A stretch of 64,000 nt of DNA from Anaeramoeba flamelloides (lineage: Eukaryota; Metamonada; Anaeramoebidae), in contig JANTQA010000048.1 of NCBI GenBank assembly GCA_027625915.1, positions 4,030,001-4,094,000 on the forward strand. The letters run 5' to 3'. A model generated the notes under the pieces. The model was given only the letters and a program-made list of their open reading frames with translations, searched no databases and was not told where the DNA came from. The translations under genes were made by a program, and so were the position numbers. Position 1 is the stretch's first letter, and every line of letters begins with the position of its first letter. This document shows, one piece after another, positions 43,281 through 54,785 of this stretch.

Positions 43281-44127
43281 GTTATTCTTCATATTTTAAA
43301 TCAAAGAGTTAAATAAACCAAACCAAAGAGATACTTCTTCAACTCTATGAAGACTTTTTAATAATAAAAAAAAATTGTAAAAATACAATTTTTCCGATTC
43401 GCCAAAGGTGTATGTTCAGAATAATACATTAGTCATATCAATGTTAAAGAGGTTTTTTATCATTTTTAAACAAAATTTATGTAAAAATTTTCTGTAACCA
43501 ACTGTTCCAATTTGATTATCTTCTTTTTATTATAAATTTGTATAAAATATTCCTTGAGCTATTCTAATAAAAAAAATGAATTTCCATTTTTAAAATGACA
43601 AGATTATCCTTTTTGATAGGATTTATTCTTGACTTTTTCCTTATTCATTTTTTTTTTCACTAACAAAAATTTGTGTTAAAACATGAATCAAATGATTTTT
43701 TTTTTCAGAGAATATAGCCGGTTCAAAATCAGCACCTAGTCGCAAAAATGATCATTGGAATTTCTGGAATTATACCCCATAATCAAGATTTCAGTAATGA
43801 CAACAGGTTATAAAAGTTAATCTTGAAAGAATTAATAGAAATCTAATTAAAACTTTGAGGGAGAGTTTGGGAAAAAAAAACTTATAAAGTCACATTTTTA
43901 TTTTAATAAATTCGGTGTTATTATGAAAAATCAATAGTGCCCATCCATTCAAACAAAATAATCGTTCAATGATCTCGAATGTTGAACTTTTTGGGAAAAA
44001 AAAATCCACCAAAGTCCAGTCCCTTGTGGGTATTTAAAGAACAGTTAAATACTGCTTAAGAGAAGTTTGAAAAAACTTGAAAGATTTTTTTTTTTACCTT
44101 TTTTTCGCTTACTGATTTTTTTTTATC

Positions 44128-44665
44128 GAAGAAGAGTTCCAAAAGAAATAGATCAAGTATTTACTTACTAATACTGAGATACCGAAACATAAAAGTATGA
44201 GTAACTTGAAAATAAAAAAAGAAAAAGCAAAGGCAAAAAATATCAAAAGACCAAAGCAAATCACGATCAAAAAGAAAAAAGAAATTCTAACAATTAAAAA
44301 ACAATCATCAAATAACAATTCATGATCAGCTATCAAAATAAATTAAATTAACCAAAAGTATCATGGTAATGATTTTGGGTGTTCTTAATTAAAGATAGCT
44401 TTTTTTTTTTTTTTGATTTTTTACCAATTGCCTCTTGTTAAACCACCTTTTCATATTTAAATATTTTATTTAGTTCTTTTTTCTTGTTAATTTTTTGTTT
44501 TTGCTATTTCCTTTTTTGTTTTTGCTTTTTATCAATAAAAAAAAATTGTGTTTGTTTTTCCCAAGAATAACCAAGAAATCTATGATTTTACGCTTAAATT
44601 GCCTTTGTGTAATTTAAGTAAAAGATCGTTTCGGATGTAATTTACACTTCTTCAATAATAATAAT
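44128..44665. repeat. Duplicated segment, empty copy (partner 28085-28800)
   Basis: Shares the ordered blocks listed for 28085-28800 but lacks the 173-bp MITE. At the matching point it reads GAAATTCTAACAATTAAAAAAC with one TA. An open frame on the minus strand across it is of low complexity and not a gene. It lies downstream of the actin-related protein gene. Confidence 0.7.
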
Positions 44666-44920
44666 AATTTTAAAGATTTTTAAAAAAGTTTTAAACAAGT
44701 TTAAAGGATCTTTTAAAGATGTTTAAATATAAAAAAAAAGTGTAGCCTTTAAAACATGTTTAAGGGGTAATCATTCACAAGTCGAATGGAATGGCTGCAG
44801 ATTCATCGATTTAATAAAATACTTAAAACCCTATCCACACTCGGCGATTAAAATAATATATTCAGCCAGTTAGACAGATCGAAACAACAACACGCAAAAT
44901 ACACATGAATAGTTTTTGTA

Positions 44921-47812
44921 TTATTTATAACAAAAGAATTTATTTTTTATAGATTGAATATTATTGTTTAACCAATCGTCTTTATCAAGCCAATTATTTT
45001 TTTCGAGTTTGAATTTTGAAACAAAATAGGCTGTTTCAAGAAGATCGATATTCTGTGGTCTTTGTAATATATTGATTTTGAAATTTGTATTTTGAAATTT
45101 GCGCTCAAGTTCAATTTTCAATCTTTCTGATAACCCTTTTGCCTTTGATACCCCCCCTGTTAAAATTATATTTTTTAGCAGCATTTGTTTTATTTTGATT
45201 GGGCAATTTGATATTGAGCTGGCAATTAAATCAACAATACCTGGTCCATTAACGTGAACCATTTTTGGGTTAAACAGTGGCTCCATACACTGAAATAATT
45301 GGTTGCTGATGATAACATCTACATTATATCTTTTCTTTTTCCCATCTATTGTTTTTCTTAGAATTTTTTTTGAAACCTTTTTGTGTTTCACTTTTTCGTT
45401 TTTTGGGTTTAAAGAAACCCAGGATTGTGAAGTGAAAAGCCCATGCATATGAGAATAATATTTTTTCCCAAATACTTTTTTAAGCTCATCACCATTTTTT
45501 TTGAATAATTTTTGCAAATATTCTATTAAGATTCCCACCCCTAATTTTTCATTTGCCCTTGTTATTCCGGGAATAAAAACTATTTCATCGATAATAGGCA
45601 CCACAGAAACCGTGGTGCTTATATTTAATATTAATCCAGTTTTGGCATTAAATTGATACATCGACAAAACCTCTTGATAAATAAAATAAATTTGTTTCCC
45701 ATTTAATGTGTTGAATATATTCTTTGCGATTTTGTTTCTATTATTGGCAGAATTGCCAATCGAATCAATGATTAACCAACTGTGTATCTCTTCTTTTCCC
45801 TCTTTGTCCTCCTTTTGTTGAATTTCCTCTCTTTCTCTCTCCCCTTTCCCATCTCTCATATTTTCTCCTTCTCCTTCCCCTTCCGCTTCTAAATTAATTT
45901 TATCGTTTTTAATTTTATGATTATTTTGCTTATTTCCTATTGGCCAGCTATCATTAATTTTACCTTTGTGAATATTTTGGTTATTATCTAAATTCTCATG
46001 ATTGTCCTGATTTAAATTTGTATTTTGTTTCTGAATTTGTGCACCTTTTCCTATATTACAATTCTCATCATTACTATTATTAATTGTTTTAATCTGATTT
46101 TCATTTCTATGTTCATTCGTATTATTGGTTTTAATTACTTTGCCACTATTGAAGCTGTTGTTTGAATTTCGATTGTTAGTTTTGGAATTATCCATATTTT
46201 GATTTCCAATTTTATTAACGGTATTTGCTTGCTTTCCTTTTTTCATTTGGTGTTTATTTTTGATTGATTGCCTCGGGTAAGTTTTTCTTAATTTATGGGA
46301 TAAAGTAAAAAACAAGTCCATGGATAAAACTTTCCCTTTTAATACCGGTGGTTTGCCATTTTGATCTAATACTAAAGAATCTGAAGTTGCGATCTCAATT
46401 TTACTTCTCGGATTGCTCAATTTGCAAGCACGTAATCTTTGAGAGCCACAATCGATAATAATTCCATTTAATGTTTTGCGTTTTTTTATTAACTTTATTC
46501 TTTTCTCTTTATTAATATGATTGCATTTGTTTTGATTCAATGGCTCGATCAAGTTTGTAAACACAACAAAATTCGTTAAATTGCCTAAAAGTGATAAATT
46601 TTCACCACTGTGATCAGATCCAATATTACTTATCCCAGTGTCCAAATTAAATTGATTATTCTTTATTTTTGAATTTTGTGGTGGGATTTCGATATTTTGA
46701 TAATCAAATATTGGTATTTTTAATTTGTCAACCGAATTTATATTGATGAATTCATATTTGATCTTATTTTCATCCTTTTTCATTTGTTTTTCTTTTTTAA
46801 GAACTGTTACAAAATTATCATTTTGATGTGTTGTTTTTTGAAATTGATCAGGAACCGTTTCCATTTCCTTTTTAGTTTCTTTCTTTTCCACTTCAGATTT
46901 TATTTGAAGATTGTCACTAATATTTTTAGCACGAAATTCATCTTCTTCAGATTGTGAAGAAACCTTCTCAATAATATCATCTTCAAATTCATCTTCATTG
47001 ATGAATTCTTGTTTCTTCAATTGTTTTGGATTTTTCTTTATTCCTTTCTCTTCCCCTTTTTGCTTTTGTTTTTGTTTTTCTTCTTCTTCTTCTTTTTCTT
47101 TTTGTTTTTCTTTTTCTTTTTCATTTTCATTTTGTTTTTGTTTTTGTTTTTGTTTTTCTTTTTCTTTTTCTTTTTCTTTTTCATTTCCTAGCACATCTTC
47201 TTCTCCTCTTCCTGTTTCTTTTCCTGCACTTTCTTTCCCCATTTCTTTCCTCTTTTTTTCTTGATCTTGTTTTGCTTCGTGGAAAATATTTTCATTTACA
47301 TTTTCATTTTTATTTTCGTTCCAAAAATCTTTTTCTTCTTTTTTTTTTCTCTTTTGATGTTTTTTGTTTTGTTCATTGTATAAATTAATTTCGTTTAATT
47401 CGTCCATTGGGTCAAATTCAACAAAATCGCTCATTTGAAAATTTTCTTCTTCTTTTCTTTTTTCATCTCTTGTTGTTGGATACTCAATTAATTGACTGTC
47501 ACTTTCTTTTTCTTTTTGGTTTTCGTGATCTTTTTTGTTTTCTTCTTCTTGGTTATTTATCAAATTATTGTTCTCCATATTAATCATCGAAAACTGTTTT
47601 AAAAAATCTTTTGTTGTTTCTATTTGTGAAAAATTATTGTTTTCTTTTTTGTCGCCAATTGCCCGACGAATTAAGAGATCAAGATTAATTTCCTCATCAA
47701 TATTTTCGTTTCCTCGACTCGAATCTTCTTCAAAAAGTATCTGTGAAATTAAAGTTTCTGTGTCATAGCCACGATGATTTATATTTGATATTTTGGAAAG
47801 ATCAAGAAACAT
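44921..47812 (-). CDS. Divergent actin-related protein with long low-complexity regions
   Basis: 963 residues from the first ATG of the frame (47812); the frame stays open 62 codons further upstream without an ATG. Residues 1-440 are charged and disordered, including alternating KE/KQ/NE repeats at about 211-253. The actin fold begins at NGIIIDCGSQRLRACKL (about 449-465, phosphate-1 loop) and is interrupted by an Asn/Gln- then Glu-rich insert (about 514-676). It resumes at HSWLIIDSIGNSANNRNKI (equivalent to actin's TEAPLNPKANREKM), then LILNISTTVSVVPI (about 727-740), GITRANEKLGVG, ECMEPLFNP-like QCMEPLFNPKMV and IILTGGVSKAKGLSERL (about 882-898). The phosphate-2 Asp-Ser-Gly of actin is replaced by Asn-Ile-Ser, so ATP hydrolysis is doubtful. 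It cannot be assigned to Arp1-Arp10. A nuclear, chromatin-remodeller-type role is possible but is inference. There are no introns. Confidence 0.8.
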   Translation of the reverse strand: MFLDLSKISNINHRGYDTETLISQILFEEDSSRGNENIDEEINLDLLIRRAIGDKKENNNFSQIETTKDFLKQFSMINMENNNLINNQEEENKKDHENQKEKESDSQLIEYPTTRDEKRKEEENFQMSDFVEFDPMDELNEINLYNEQNKKHQKRKKKEEKDFWNENKNENVNENIFHEAKQDQEKKRKEMGKESAGKETGRGEEDVLGNEKEKEKEKEKQKQKQKQNENEKEKEKQKEKEEEEEKQKQKQKGEEKGIKKNPKQLKKQEFINEDEFEDDIIEKVSSQSEEDEFRAKNISDNLQIKSEVEKKETKKEMETVPDQFQKTTHQNDNFVTVLKKEKQMKKDENKIKYEFININSVDKLKIPIFDYQNIEIPPQNSKIKNNQFNLDTGISNIGSDHSGENLSLLGNLTNFVVFTNLIEPLNQNKCNHINKEKRIKLIKKRKTLNGIIIDCGSQRLRACKLSNPRSKIEIATSDSLVLDQNGKPPVLKGKVLSMDLFFTLSHKLRKTYPRQSIKNKHQMKKGKQANTVNKIGNQNMDNSKTNNRNSNNSFNSGKVIKTNNTNEHRNENQIKTINNSNDENCNIGKGAQIQKQNTNLNQDNHENLDNNQNIHKGKINDSWPIGNKQNNHKIKNDKINLEAEGEGEGENMRDGKGEREREEIQQKEDKEGKEEIHSWLIIDSIGNSANNRNKIAKNIFNTLNGKQIYFIYQEVLSMYQFNAKTGLILNISTTVSVVPIIDEIVFIPGITRANEKLGVGILIEYLQKLFKKNGDELKKVFGKKYYSHMHGLFTSQSWVSLNPKNEKVKHKKVSKKILRKTIDGKKKRYNVDVIISNQLFQCMEPLFNPKMVHVNGPGIVDLIASSISNCPIKIKQMLLKNIILTGGVSKAKGLSERLKIELERKFQNTNFKINILQRPQNIDLLETAYFVSKFKLEKNNWLDKDDWLNNNIQSIKNKFFCYK

Positions 47813-49253
47813 TTTTTTTTCCAAAAACAATGATAAAAAATGATTTGTAAAAAGTTGTTTGAACAACTTTTCTAAGAAAATAACTTGAATTATTTCAATT
47901 TGTGAATTGGGTTTTGAGAGTAATAGTTCAGTAAAATGTTTAATCAAAGAAATTATTTCAAAAATGGCTATCTTAATGAAAAAAATTTCAATGAACAAAG
48001 TTTTTTTTTGATTTTCATTTTTGTATTATTTAATTATTTTCACAAAAGTGTAGAAAGGAAGAGACAAAAGTATCTCTTTTATTAATCATTTCTAATTAAT
48101 TTTACGAGTTTAAACTTTTTGCAGCGAACAATGATCAAAAATATTAGGGTATTATTAATATATTTATTTTGATTTAGAAAATGAAAATCACCAAATATTA
48201 GAATCTGATATAAAGTACTCCTTTGGAATAAAAAGAAAAACAATTTTTACTGTGGTCTAAATAACCTCTCTAGCTTGTTTAATCTACCTTTCAAATTAAA
48301 AAGTATGTATTTCTTTTTTAATTAACACCTTTTACCTTAATCTGATCAATAAAAACCGATAATAAACTTTCAGAAAAAATATGATATTTGATTTCTGAAA
48401 GTTCTATAATTAAAAAAATTAATTTGTAAAATGAAGGATTAAATTAGAAGTTTTTTTGTCAAAAAATACAGTATTATTTTTGAGAAATCAAAAAAGCAAT
48501 TTTGAGTAATATTCAAAAAATTACAAAAAATTTTTTCAAAAAAATTGAGAAAATTACGAAAAAAATTAAACAAATTGCATTACTAATTTAAAATTTACTG
48601 AAAAGATCAAGTAGTTTACATTCAAAATTAATTCCAACTTAGGTTAACTACTGGGTTGTAAATTATATGTTCAATTGAAACAAGAAGAAAAAATAACATG
48701 GATTTTATTTTGAAACATGGATTAAACGCTTTGTAATATGTTATTTTCGTCACTAACAACTATCTAAATTCTTTGAATTAAAATATGAAATTTCTATGTT
48801 TAATGTGTAATATTTTTATTTTGTAGAATTTCACGTTGGTTTAGGTTGGCTCAATAAAAAAAAAATATCGAGAATTTTACTAGTTTTGCCAAATAAATCC
48901 AAAAATTAATAGACTATTTTTTTTTGAACTACTTTTTTGATTACAAAGAGAGTTTCCAAAATAGTATATTGTAATTTGTGATTTCTCTTTGGAAAAGGAC
49001 AATAAAGTGAAAAATGTTTCACATTATTTAGCAACAACTAGCATCAAACAATGGGTCTTTCAAACCCTTAAAAAACTAAAAGACAATTTAAGGCACTTTA
49101 AGAAACCTTAATAGTGCTTTTAAAAGTGAAAATCCTTGTAAAAGTGATAGGCTTTGTTAAAGTCAGGATTTTTTTTTTTGATTGCTTAGTAATATTTTTC
49201 AATTCATTTTTTTCTTTTTATTTTTATTTAATATTGAAGCAAATTTATAAATT
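47813..49253. other. Divergent intergenic region between the actin-related and PRA1 genes
   Basis: The part next to 47812 is an open extension of the actin-related frame (to about 47998) with hydrophobic content and no ATG; it is either 5' leader or the end of an unseen upstream exon. Beyond that only A/T-run sequence was seen. No promoter motif was recognised. Confidence 0.4.
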
Positions 49254-50019
49254 ATGTCAAACCAAGATTCTGTTCGTGACTGGTCTCTATTTTTTCAAAA
49301 TCTCAAGTTTCCAAAAAGTGATGAAATCAAAAAAAGAATAGATCTCAACTTCAAATATTTTTTAATGAATTATGTTATTCTTGTTTTGGTTGCTTCTGTG
49401 TCAGTTTTAATTGTAAAACCGGTAAGCTAAAATAATTTTTTAATTGGATCACCTTAATCGTTATTTCATTAGTTTGTGAACTGAAATAACAACCACACTC
49501 ACAAACTCTTTGGTTCAATCCAGATCTTCAAATTTAAGATTCTTTTTTTTTATTTTATCTTTTTATTTTTCAACCTTTAACTTCGTTACCCAATCTTAAA
49601 TCTCTCTATTGCTTGGACAATATTCAACAAAAATCATAGATCTCGATTTTTGCTTTCAGTATTTCCTTTGGATTGTATTTTTACCTCTTCTTTTTAAATG
49701 GATCATCAACAACCTTGGGTCAAAAAATGCAGCCTTTGTATTGGTTTTTTGTTACAATTGGAGGTAATTTGCTTTTATTTTTTTCTTCTTAGTTTTTTTT
49801 TAGTATATTTTTCTTATCGCCTTCACTTGACTGATCGTTTCTTTTGTTTTTTGTTACATAACTCTTACTCTATGTTTTCCATTTACTCTCTTTAAATTAG
49901 TTCATGTTGTGTCTCTAATTATTTTTGGGGGATTTTTTGCGATTTTACAATTCTTATTTTCTTTTTCAATTGTTGGATTTCACCTCTTTATGCGTAGACC
50001 ACAAATCAAAGCCATTTAA
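49254..50019 (+). CDS. PRA1/Yip3-family membrane protein (prenylated Rab acceptor)
   Basis: PRA1 proteins are small Golgi/ER membrane proteins that bind prenylated Rab GTPases. Exon 1, 49254-49421, encodes the cytosolic start and first hydrophobic segment (RDWSLFFQNLKFPKSDEI, then NLNFKYFLMNY-type FKYFLMNYVILVLVASVSV). Exon 2, 49660-49763, encodes ISFGLYFYLFFLNGSSTTLG and QKMQPLYWFFVTIG. Exon 3, 49901-50019, encodes HVVSLIIFGGFFAILQFLF, then GFHLFMRRPQIKAI. The exon 2/3 junction is clean (G/TT, Val). The exon 1/2 junction is not: the good donor CCG/GTAAGC is in phase 0, whereas exon 2 needs phase 2, and about 8 residues of the family's hydrophobic hairpin seem to be missing, so a tiny exon may lie between. 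An alternative donor GT/GTCAGT keeps frame but shortens the segment. Confidence 0.75.
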
Positions 50020-51806
50020 ATCAAATTACTCATCGGAAAATTTCATGAAATTAAACATGACATGAGTATAAAAGAAAAATAAAACCCACAAGTAAAAATA
50101 TTTAACAGTTTTTCTGAAATTTGTATTTTGGTTTTCAATGCTTTTTTTGAATTTTTTTTTACTTGAACAGTTCTTAAGGTTAGTGTCGTCTCGATAGATT
50201 TCAATAAAAGACAATTGAGTTATAATGTTTTACTCTAGAAAGATATTTTTTTTTTAAAGGAGTGATTGTGTTCATTGATAAAACAGTTAAGGGACCAATA
50301 ACTCTTATTTATTGTTTTTCCCCAAATGTAATAGAGTAATTATTTACACTAGGATACAATTAAGCCCAATAAGCCACATCATTTATCAACTCTAGAGAAA
50401 TGAGTTCTCATTTTTAAACGAGATTTCATTTTTTTAAATGAAATTTTCAGTAAAAAGATCTAATTCTTTTTTGTTTGGGATTTTTGGATCTAAAAAATAA
50501 AAAGAAAAATTTTCAAAAAGATTGTTATTTTTCAGAAATCTCACTTTTAGTAATTTCTGTGAGTTTGTATGAAAAATAATATTGAAATTTTAATTTTATT
50601 TTAAAAATTCAAAAAAAATAAATTAAATATTTGAATCCTTGAAGATCAAAAAAAATTGATCATTTATTTTATTCACAATATTTATTGAAATTTCTTTGGA
50701 TTTAAAAGATTAAGTAATATTCTTTTTCAAATATTAAGAATATAAACAAGGAAATGTTAATATTAAAATTTGTTATTTGGGACTATTTTTCTTATATTAG
50801 AATTATTAACTTGAATAAATTTTTGATTTGTTTGAAATCTTTAAAAAATTGAGAAATAATTAAAAATTTATTGATATATTTAATCCTTGGGTTATTTATA
50901 ATTTACTGAAAAAATTGATGTTATATTATTTAATTATTAAAAATAATCAAATAAAAACATATTTCTTTTGGTTATAAATTGAATTTTCCAGATTTTAGAA
51001 AGTTTTTTGGGAGAATTTTTAATTTAATTTTTTTTTTTCTTGTTTTTTTTTTGATCAATAAAAAGAAAAAAATGATTTGAACTGTTCTATGAATTAATAC
51101 ATGATTTTTTTTCAAGTTTATAATAATTCTTGTACTTTTTTTGAAATTAATTAGATTTTTTATATTGGGTAATTTCAAAACTTTGTGATTTTATTTTTAA
51201 ATTTTTTTTTGAACACTTCCTTCGAAGACAATACGATTTCTTTCAGCTTTCAATGAAAATAAGTTTTTTTGAAATAATTTGGAAGTCTGTTAGATTTTAA
51301 ACTTTTTGAAAATGAGATAAATAGAGATCATTCTGTTAAAAACAATAATTCATTTTGGAAAATAGCATTCGAAATAGTTTGGTTTTGTAGTAATCAGGGT
51401 TTTTACAAACTTTTTCAATTTCATTAAGCGATAATTGTTTCTTGAATTTGCTCTTAAAACTTTACTAGAAGATTTTTTTTAGTTTATTTGTCCCTTAAAG
51501 TAATTTATTGGGTTGGGTTTATAAAAGAAAAAAATTTCATAAATTGTTCCAATTGATCATTTTTCATTTCTTCAACTCGTTAGTATATATTTTAATAGCA
51601 AAAAAAATTTAAAATTAATAAAAATACAAAATATTTTGGTTGTGGCGGTGGGTATACAAGGGATTCAGTGTGTCTAAAAATCAAAAAATCTGCTTGATCG
51701 GTGTAAAGTAAATTTCACATCAAAAGTTACACAAAGAAAATTTAAAACAAAATCAATCTGAAAGAAAAAAAGGTTTATAGACTTTTGTAGATTTCCTGTA
51801 ATAATC
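50020..51806. other. Intergenic stretch with no recognised content
   Basis: A/T-run sequence with short open frames rich in Phe and Lys that have no domain. No pairable repeat or RNA gene was seen. Confidence 0.45.
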
Positions 51807-52362
51807 TAAACCATTTTCTAGTCAAACGAGTTCAGTTGTTGGGGGGGGGGGGGGGGGGGGGGGAAATTACATACGTTCAAAGGGTTTAAATGGTTATTAG
51901 AAGAAAAATTAATAATTTCTGAAATTCCAAAATTGAAATCATTTTTTCAGATTTTAACTTTATTTTTTTTAAATTTTTTTTGTAGACCTAATTCTTTTAC
52001 AAAAATTTTATTTATTTCAAGATCTATCGTCACTTATTAAAAATGTATTATTCTAATGTTATTGATAAAGTCAAAATGATAGTAGAAAAATCATTTTGAT
52101 TTCTATTGGAATGTAATTTGATCTTCAATAGGAAATCAAAATTAACCTTGTTATTTTTTTCTCAATGGGTTTAAATAATTATTGTGTGGTTTTATATTTT
52201 TAAGAAAATCTATTGATGTATTAGATATACTTCCAAGCAATTATCAACTATTCTTTGATATTTAATATTCTACTTATTTTTTATCTTACCTTCGAAGGTT
52301 ATTTATTAAAAATATTTCATATTTGAAAAAAAGGTTGGGCTACTTTGACTGAAACAAAGCTA
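51807..52362. mobile_element. Inverted-terminal-repeat element, family D copy 3
   Basis: The left end TAAACCATTTTCTAGTCAAA and the inverted right end AGCTTTGTTTCAGTCAAAG match copies 1 and 2, as do the internal blocks. A run of 23 G replaces the GTAATGGATATA found at this place in copy 1. There is no coding capacity. Confidence 0.6.
51841..51863 (+). repeat. G23 homopolymer
   Basis: 23 consecutive G, inside family D copy 3, in DNA that is otherwise very AT-rich. Runs of G longer than four or five are almost absent elsewhere in the window. Confidence 0.95.
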
Positions 52363-52374
52363 TTTCCCAGTATA

Positions 52375-52760
52375 ATTTAAAAAAAAAAATACTTTTCATT
52401 TCTTAAATTTCAAAAAACCTAACCAAAGTGACTAGGTTTTCCAGAATTTAAATAGAAATCTCAAAAAAAACCTAAAGGAAATTTTCCAGAATTAAAAATA
52501 ATTGAGTAAAATCATCTAATCAAATATTTTACTCACTTCTTTTGAATTTTGGAAAACCTAACGGTGACGGGAACAATTTTAATTTGGCCAAATTAAAATT
52601 ATATTTTTATTTGTTTATAATAATATTTTATTTATTTTTCTTCTTCTCCCTTTTTTTACATTGATGAAAATTTTCTTTAATTACAACTTTTTCTAAATAA
52701 ATCTATACAAATATTTTGAAAAATTATAAATTTTTATATTTAATTCTTGTAACTATTTAA
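52375..52760 (+). repeat. LINE 3' end fragment with the CCTAACGACAG-type hairpin
   Basis: Matches the 3' untranslated part of the LINE at 42241-43096: the hairpin GGTTTTCCAGAATTTAAAT...AATTTTGGAAAACCTAACG (52430-52565), then a TTATTTTTCTTCTTCTC block and a TTTCTTTAATTAC block. It starts just outside family D copy 3. No coding part remains. Ends are approximate. Confidence 0.5.
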
Positions 52761-53241
52761 ATTGGATCAAAATTTGAAAATTTAGTCTTAGAAATACCTT
52801 ACCTATTAAAAAGAGAATTTTGATGAGATTAAATCCTAAACTTCTAATTCAACAGAGTAGTTAGATATTAGAATGTTTAAACACAATCATTAGAAGTAGT
52901 TTAAACTGGATTTAGTTTTCTAAAAAATTCTGAATTTTAACTTGGTTAACTATTTACGAAAAGCTCATATCAAAAAGTAGTATTATGTTAAACTCTTTTT
53001 TGTTTTAATTCTCCATTTTGTACTTAATCATTTATTTTTCTTTTATAAATCGATCTAACTTTTTTTTTTTTTTTGTTTTCTATTTTTATTTCAAATTTAA
53101 AATAGTGATTTGTGTTTTTTCCTGTATTCCACTGTTTTTCACCTATTTTTGGAATAAAGACTGTTTCTGGTGCCAGTGGTGATAAAAATAGTAATAAATA
53201 GAGTAAAATTTTTTAATAATGTAAGAAATAAAACCAATTTA

Positions 53242-54547
53242 AGGGATCAGTACTCTAATGAAAACAAGACAAAATTTTAAAATACTTTATAGGTGATGTT
53301 CTCTACTTACAAATTCAGGAGATCTTCAAGTGTCAAAAAATCTGATCTAAGAAGAAACTTTAAAAGAATATTTTTTTTTCCATTTTTTCTGAAAAAGAAA
53401 AAATTTAAATTCAATTTATTTCTAAATTATAAAAATTTTTTATTATGTAAATGACACCTTCCATCATTATTATACAACAACAAATCTTTGTTACTAGCAA
53501 TATTAATCTGAAGATTTTTTTTTTTTGAGATAAAAAATTTTGTTAAACAAAAATTATTGATTTATTCAACGTATTGAAAAATAACTATTTTGTTTTATGA
53601 AGGAGAGTTTTACTCTTAAAGTTTTAAAGACATTTATATAATTTACTTGTAAATTGTGTTTTTGTTATAAGATGAAATTTTGATTTTTCAAAAAATAAAA
53701 TTTTTTTTGAAGATATTTGAGAATTCTGTAATTTTTATCCACAAAATCCAAAATCATTTTTTTTCTTACAAAAATTCTTTAAATTGTGATAAAGGCTCTT
53801 GTGAATAAGACCAAATAATTTGTAAAAAAAAAATTCATAAATTGAAATTCTTTTTGAAATTTTATAAATCATTTTTTTAAGAACAAGAAAACGAACTTTT
53901 TGAAATCTTAAAGAATAAGAAAATTTTTTTTGCTTAATAGAACTCAATTTAATTGACGAAAAATTTGTTAAAATTTGATCAAAATAACCTATCTTGAATC
54001 GCCTGAACCTCAATTAGTTTTATTTGCTGAGATTTGGATTGAAATATTAATAATTAAAAATAATAACAAAATCAAAATTTTCTTTCAAAATCAAAACTTT
54101 CCAACATAAAACCAAAAATATGATTTTTTTATTTTCAAGAATTAATTATATTGTTTAATAAAAATAATAGGTTACTTTTTTTTGTTTTATATTGGAAACA
54201 AGCAAATTTTGAATTTCAAAAAAAAAGACTCTCATTAATAAATTTTTTAGAAGAGTATAACTCATCCATTTCACAAGCTAAAGCACAAATTCCAATAAAA
54301 AATTTTTTTCTTGATCTCAACATGATTTCATTTTATTTTTAAAAAAATATTACTCCCTTAATAGTTTTATTTTTCAGAAAAAAAAGAAAAAAAAAAAATT
54401 GATCCTAGTAATAATTATCTTTTCTGGGTTTCTTCTAATTAGATCAAAATTCTTTGACACTTAGGCATATACAAAATAAAAAAGTACATAATATCACGAA
54501 TAACATATTTTAAAATTTTACTCTGTTGTTGTTAGAGACTGATCCCT
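53242..54547. mobile_element. 1.3-kb element with long inverted ends and TA flanks (family C)
   Basis: 1306 bp. The left end AGGGATCAGTACTCTAATG and the inverted right end AGGGATCAGTCTCTAACAAC open arms of about 120-130 bases that share TTTTAAAATA, GTGAT and AAGTGTCAAA blocks. TA flanks both sides (53240-53241 and 54548-54549). The right end recurs alone at about 10200-10375, and an internal block (53700-53860) recurs inverted at 9720-9860. The AGGGA ends resemble those of the MITEs at 28262 and 57424. Internal open frames have no recognisable transposase. Confidence 0.7.
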
Positions 54548-54785
54548 TAAACATTTTTTATTTATAGTGAGAAGAAATTTTGAAAGAATTTGAAAAATAA
54601 TTCAATGTTTATATTACTCTTTTAAAACAAGAATTGATTTAACAAAATGTTTAAATTTAAATACTAATAAAATATTTTTTTTGAATAAGTAAATGAAGGA
54701 AAAGAAAAAAGAATAAAAAAGGAAATGAAAAGAAGGAAGAAAGAAAAAAGTCAAAAAAAAAGTTGGATGGGTTTTGGAAAAAAAT

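Noticed and set aside
44760-44905. Slightly more GC-rich stretch that might be an RNA gene
   Set aside because: No cloverleaf, conserved snRNA motif, or pol III boxes could be found; it may simply be the 3' untranslated region of the actin-related gene.
46911-47388. Several long plus-strand open frames rich in Phe, Ser and Leu
   Set aside because: They are the reverse strand of the KE/KQ repeat region of the actin-related protein; the repeat codons have no stops on the opposite strand.
47813-47998. N-terminal extension of the actin-related protein
   Set aside because: The frame is open but contains no ATG; the first ATG is at 47812, so the extension is reported only as possible leader or unseen exon.
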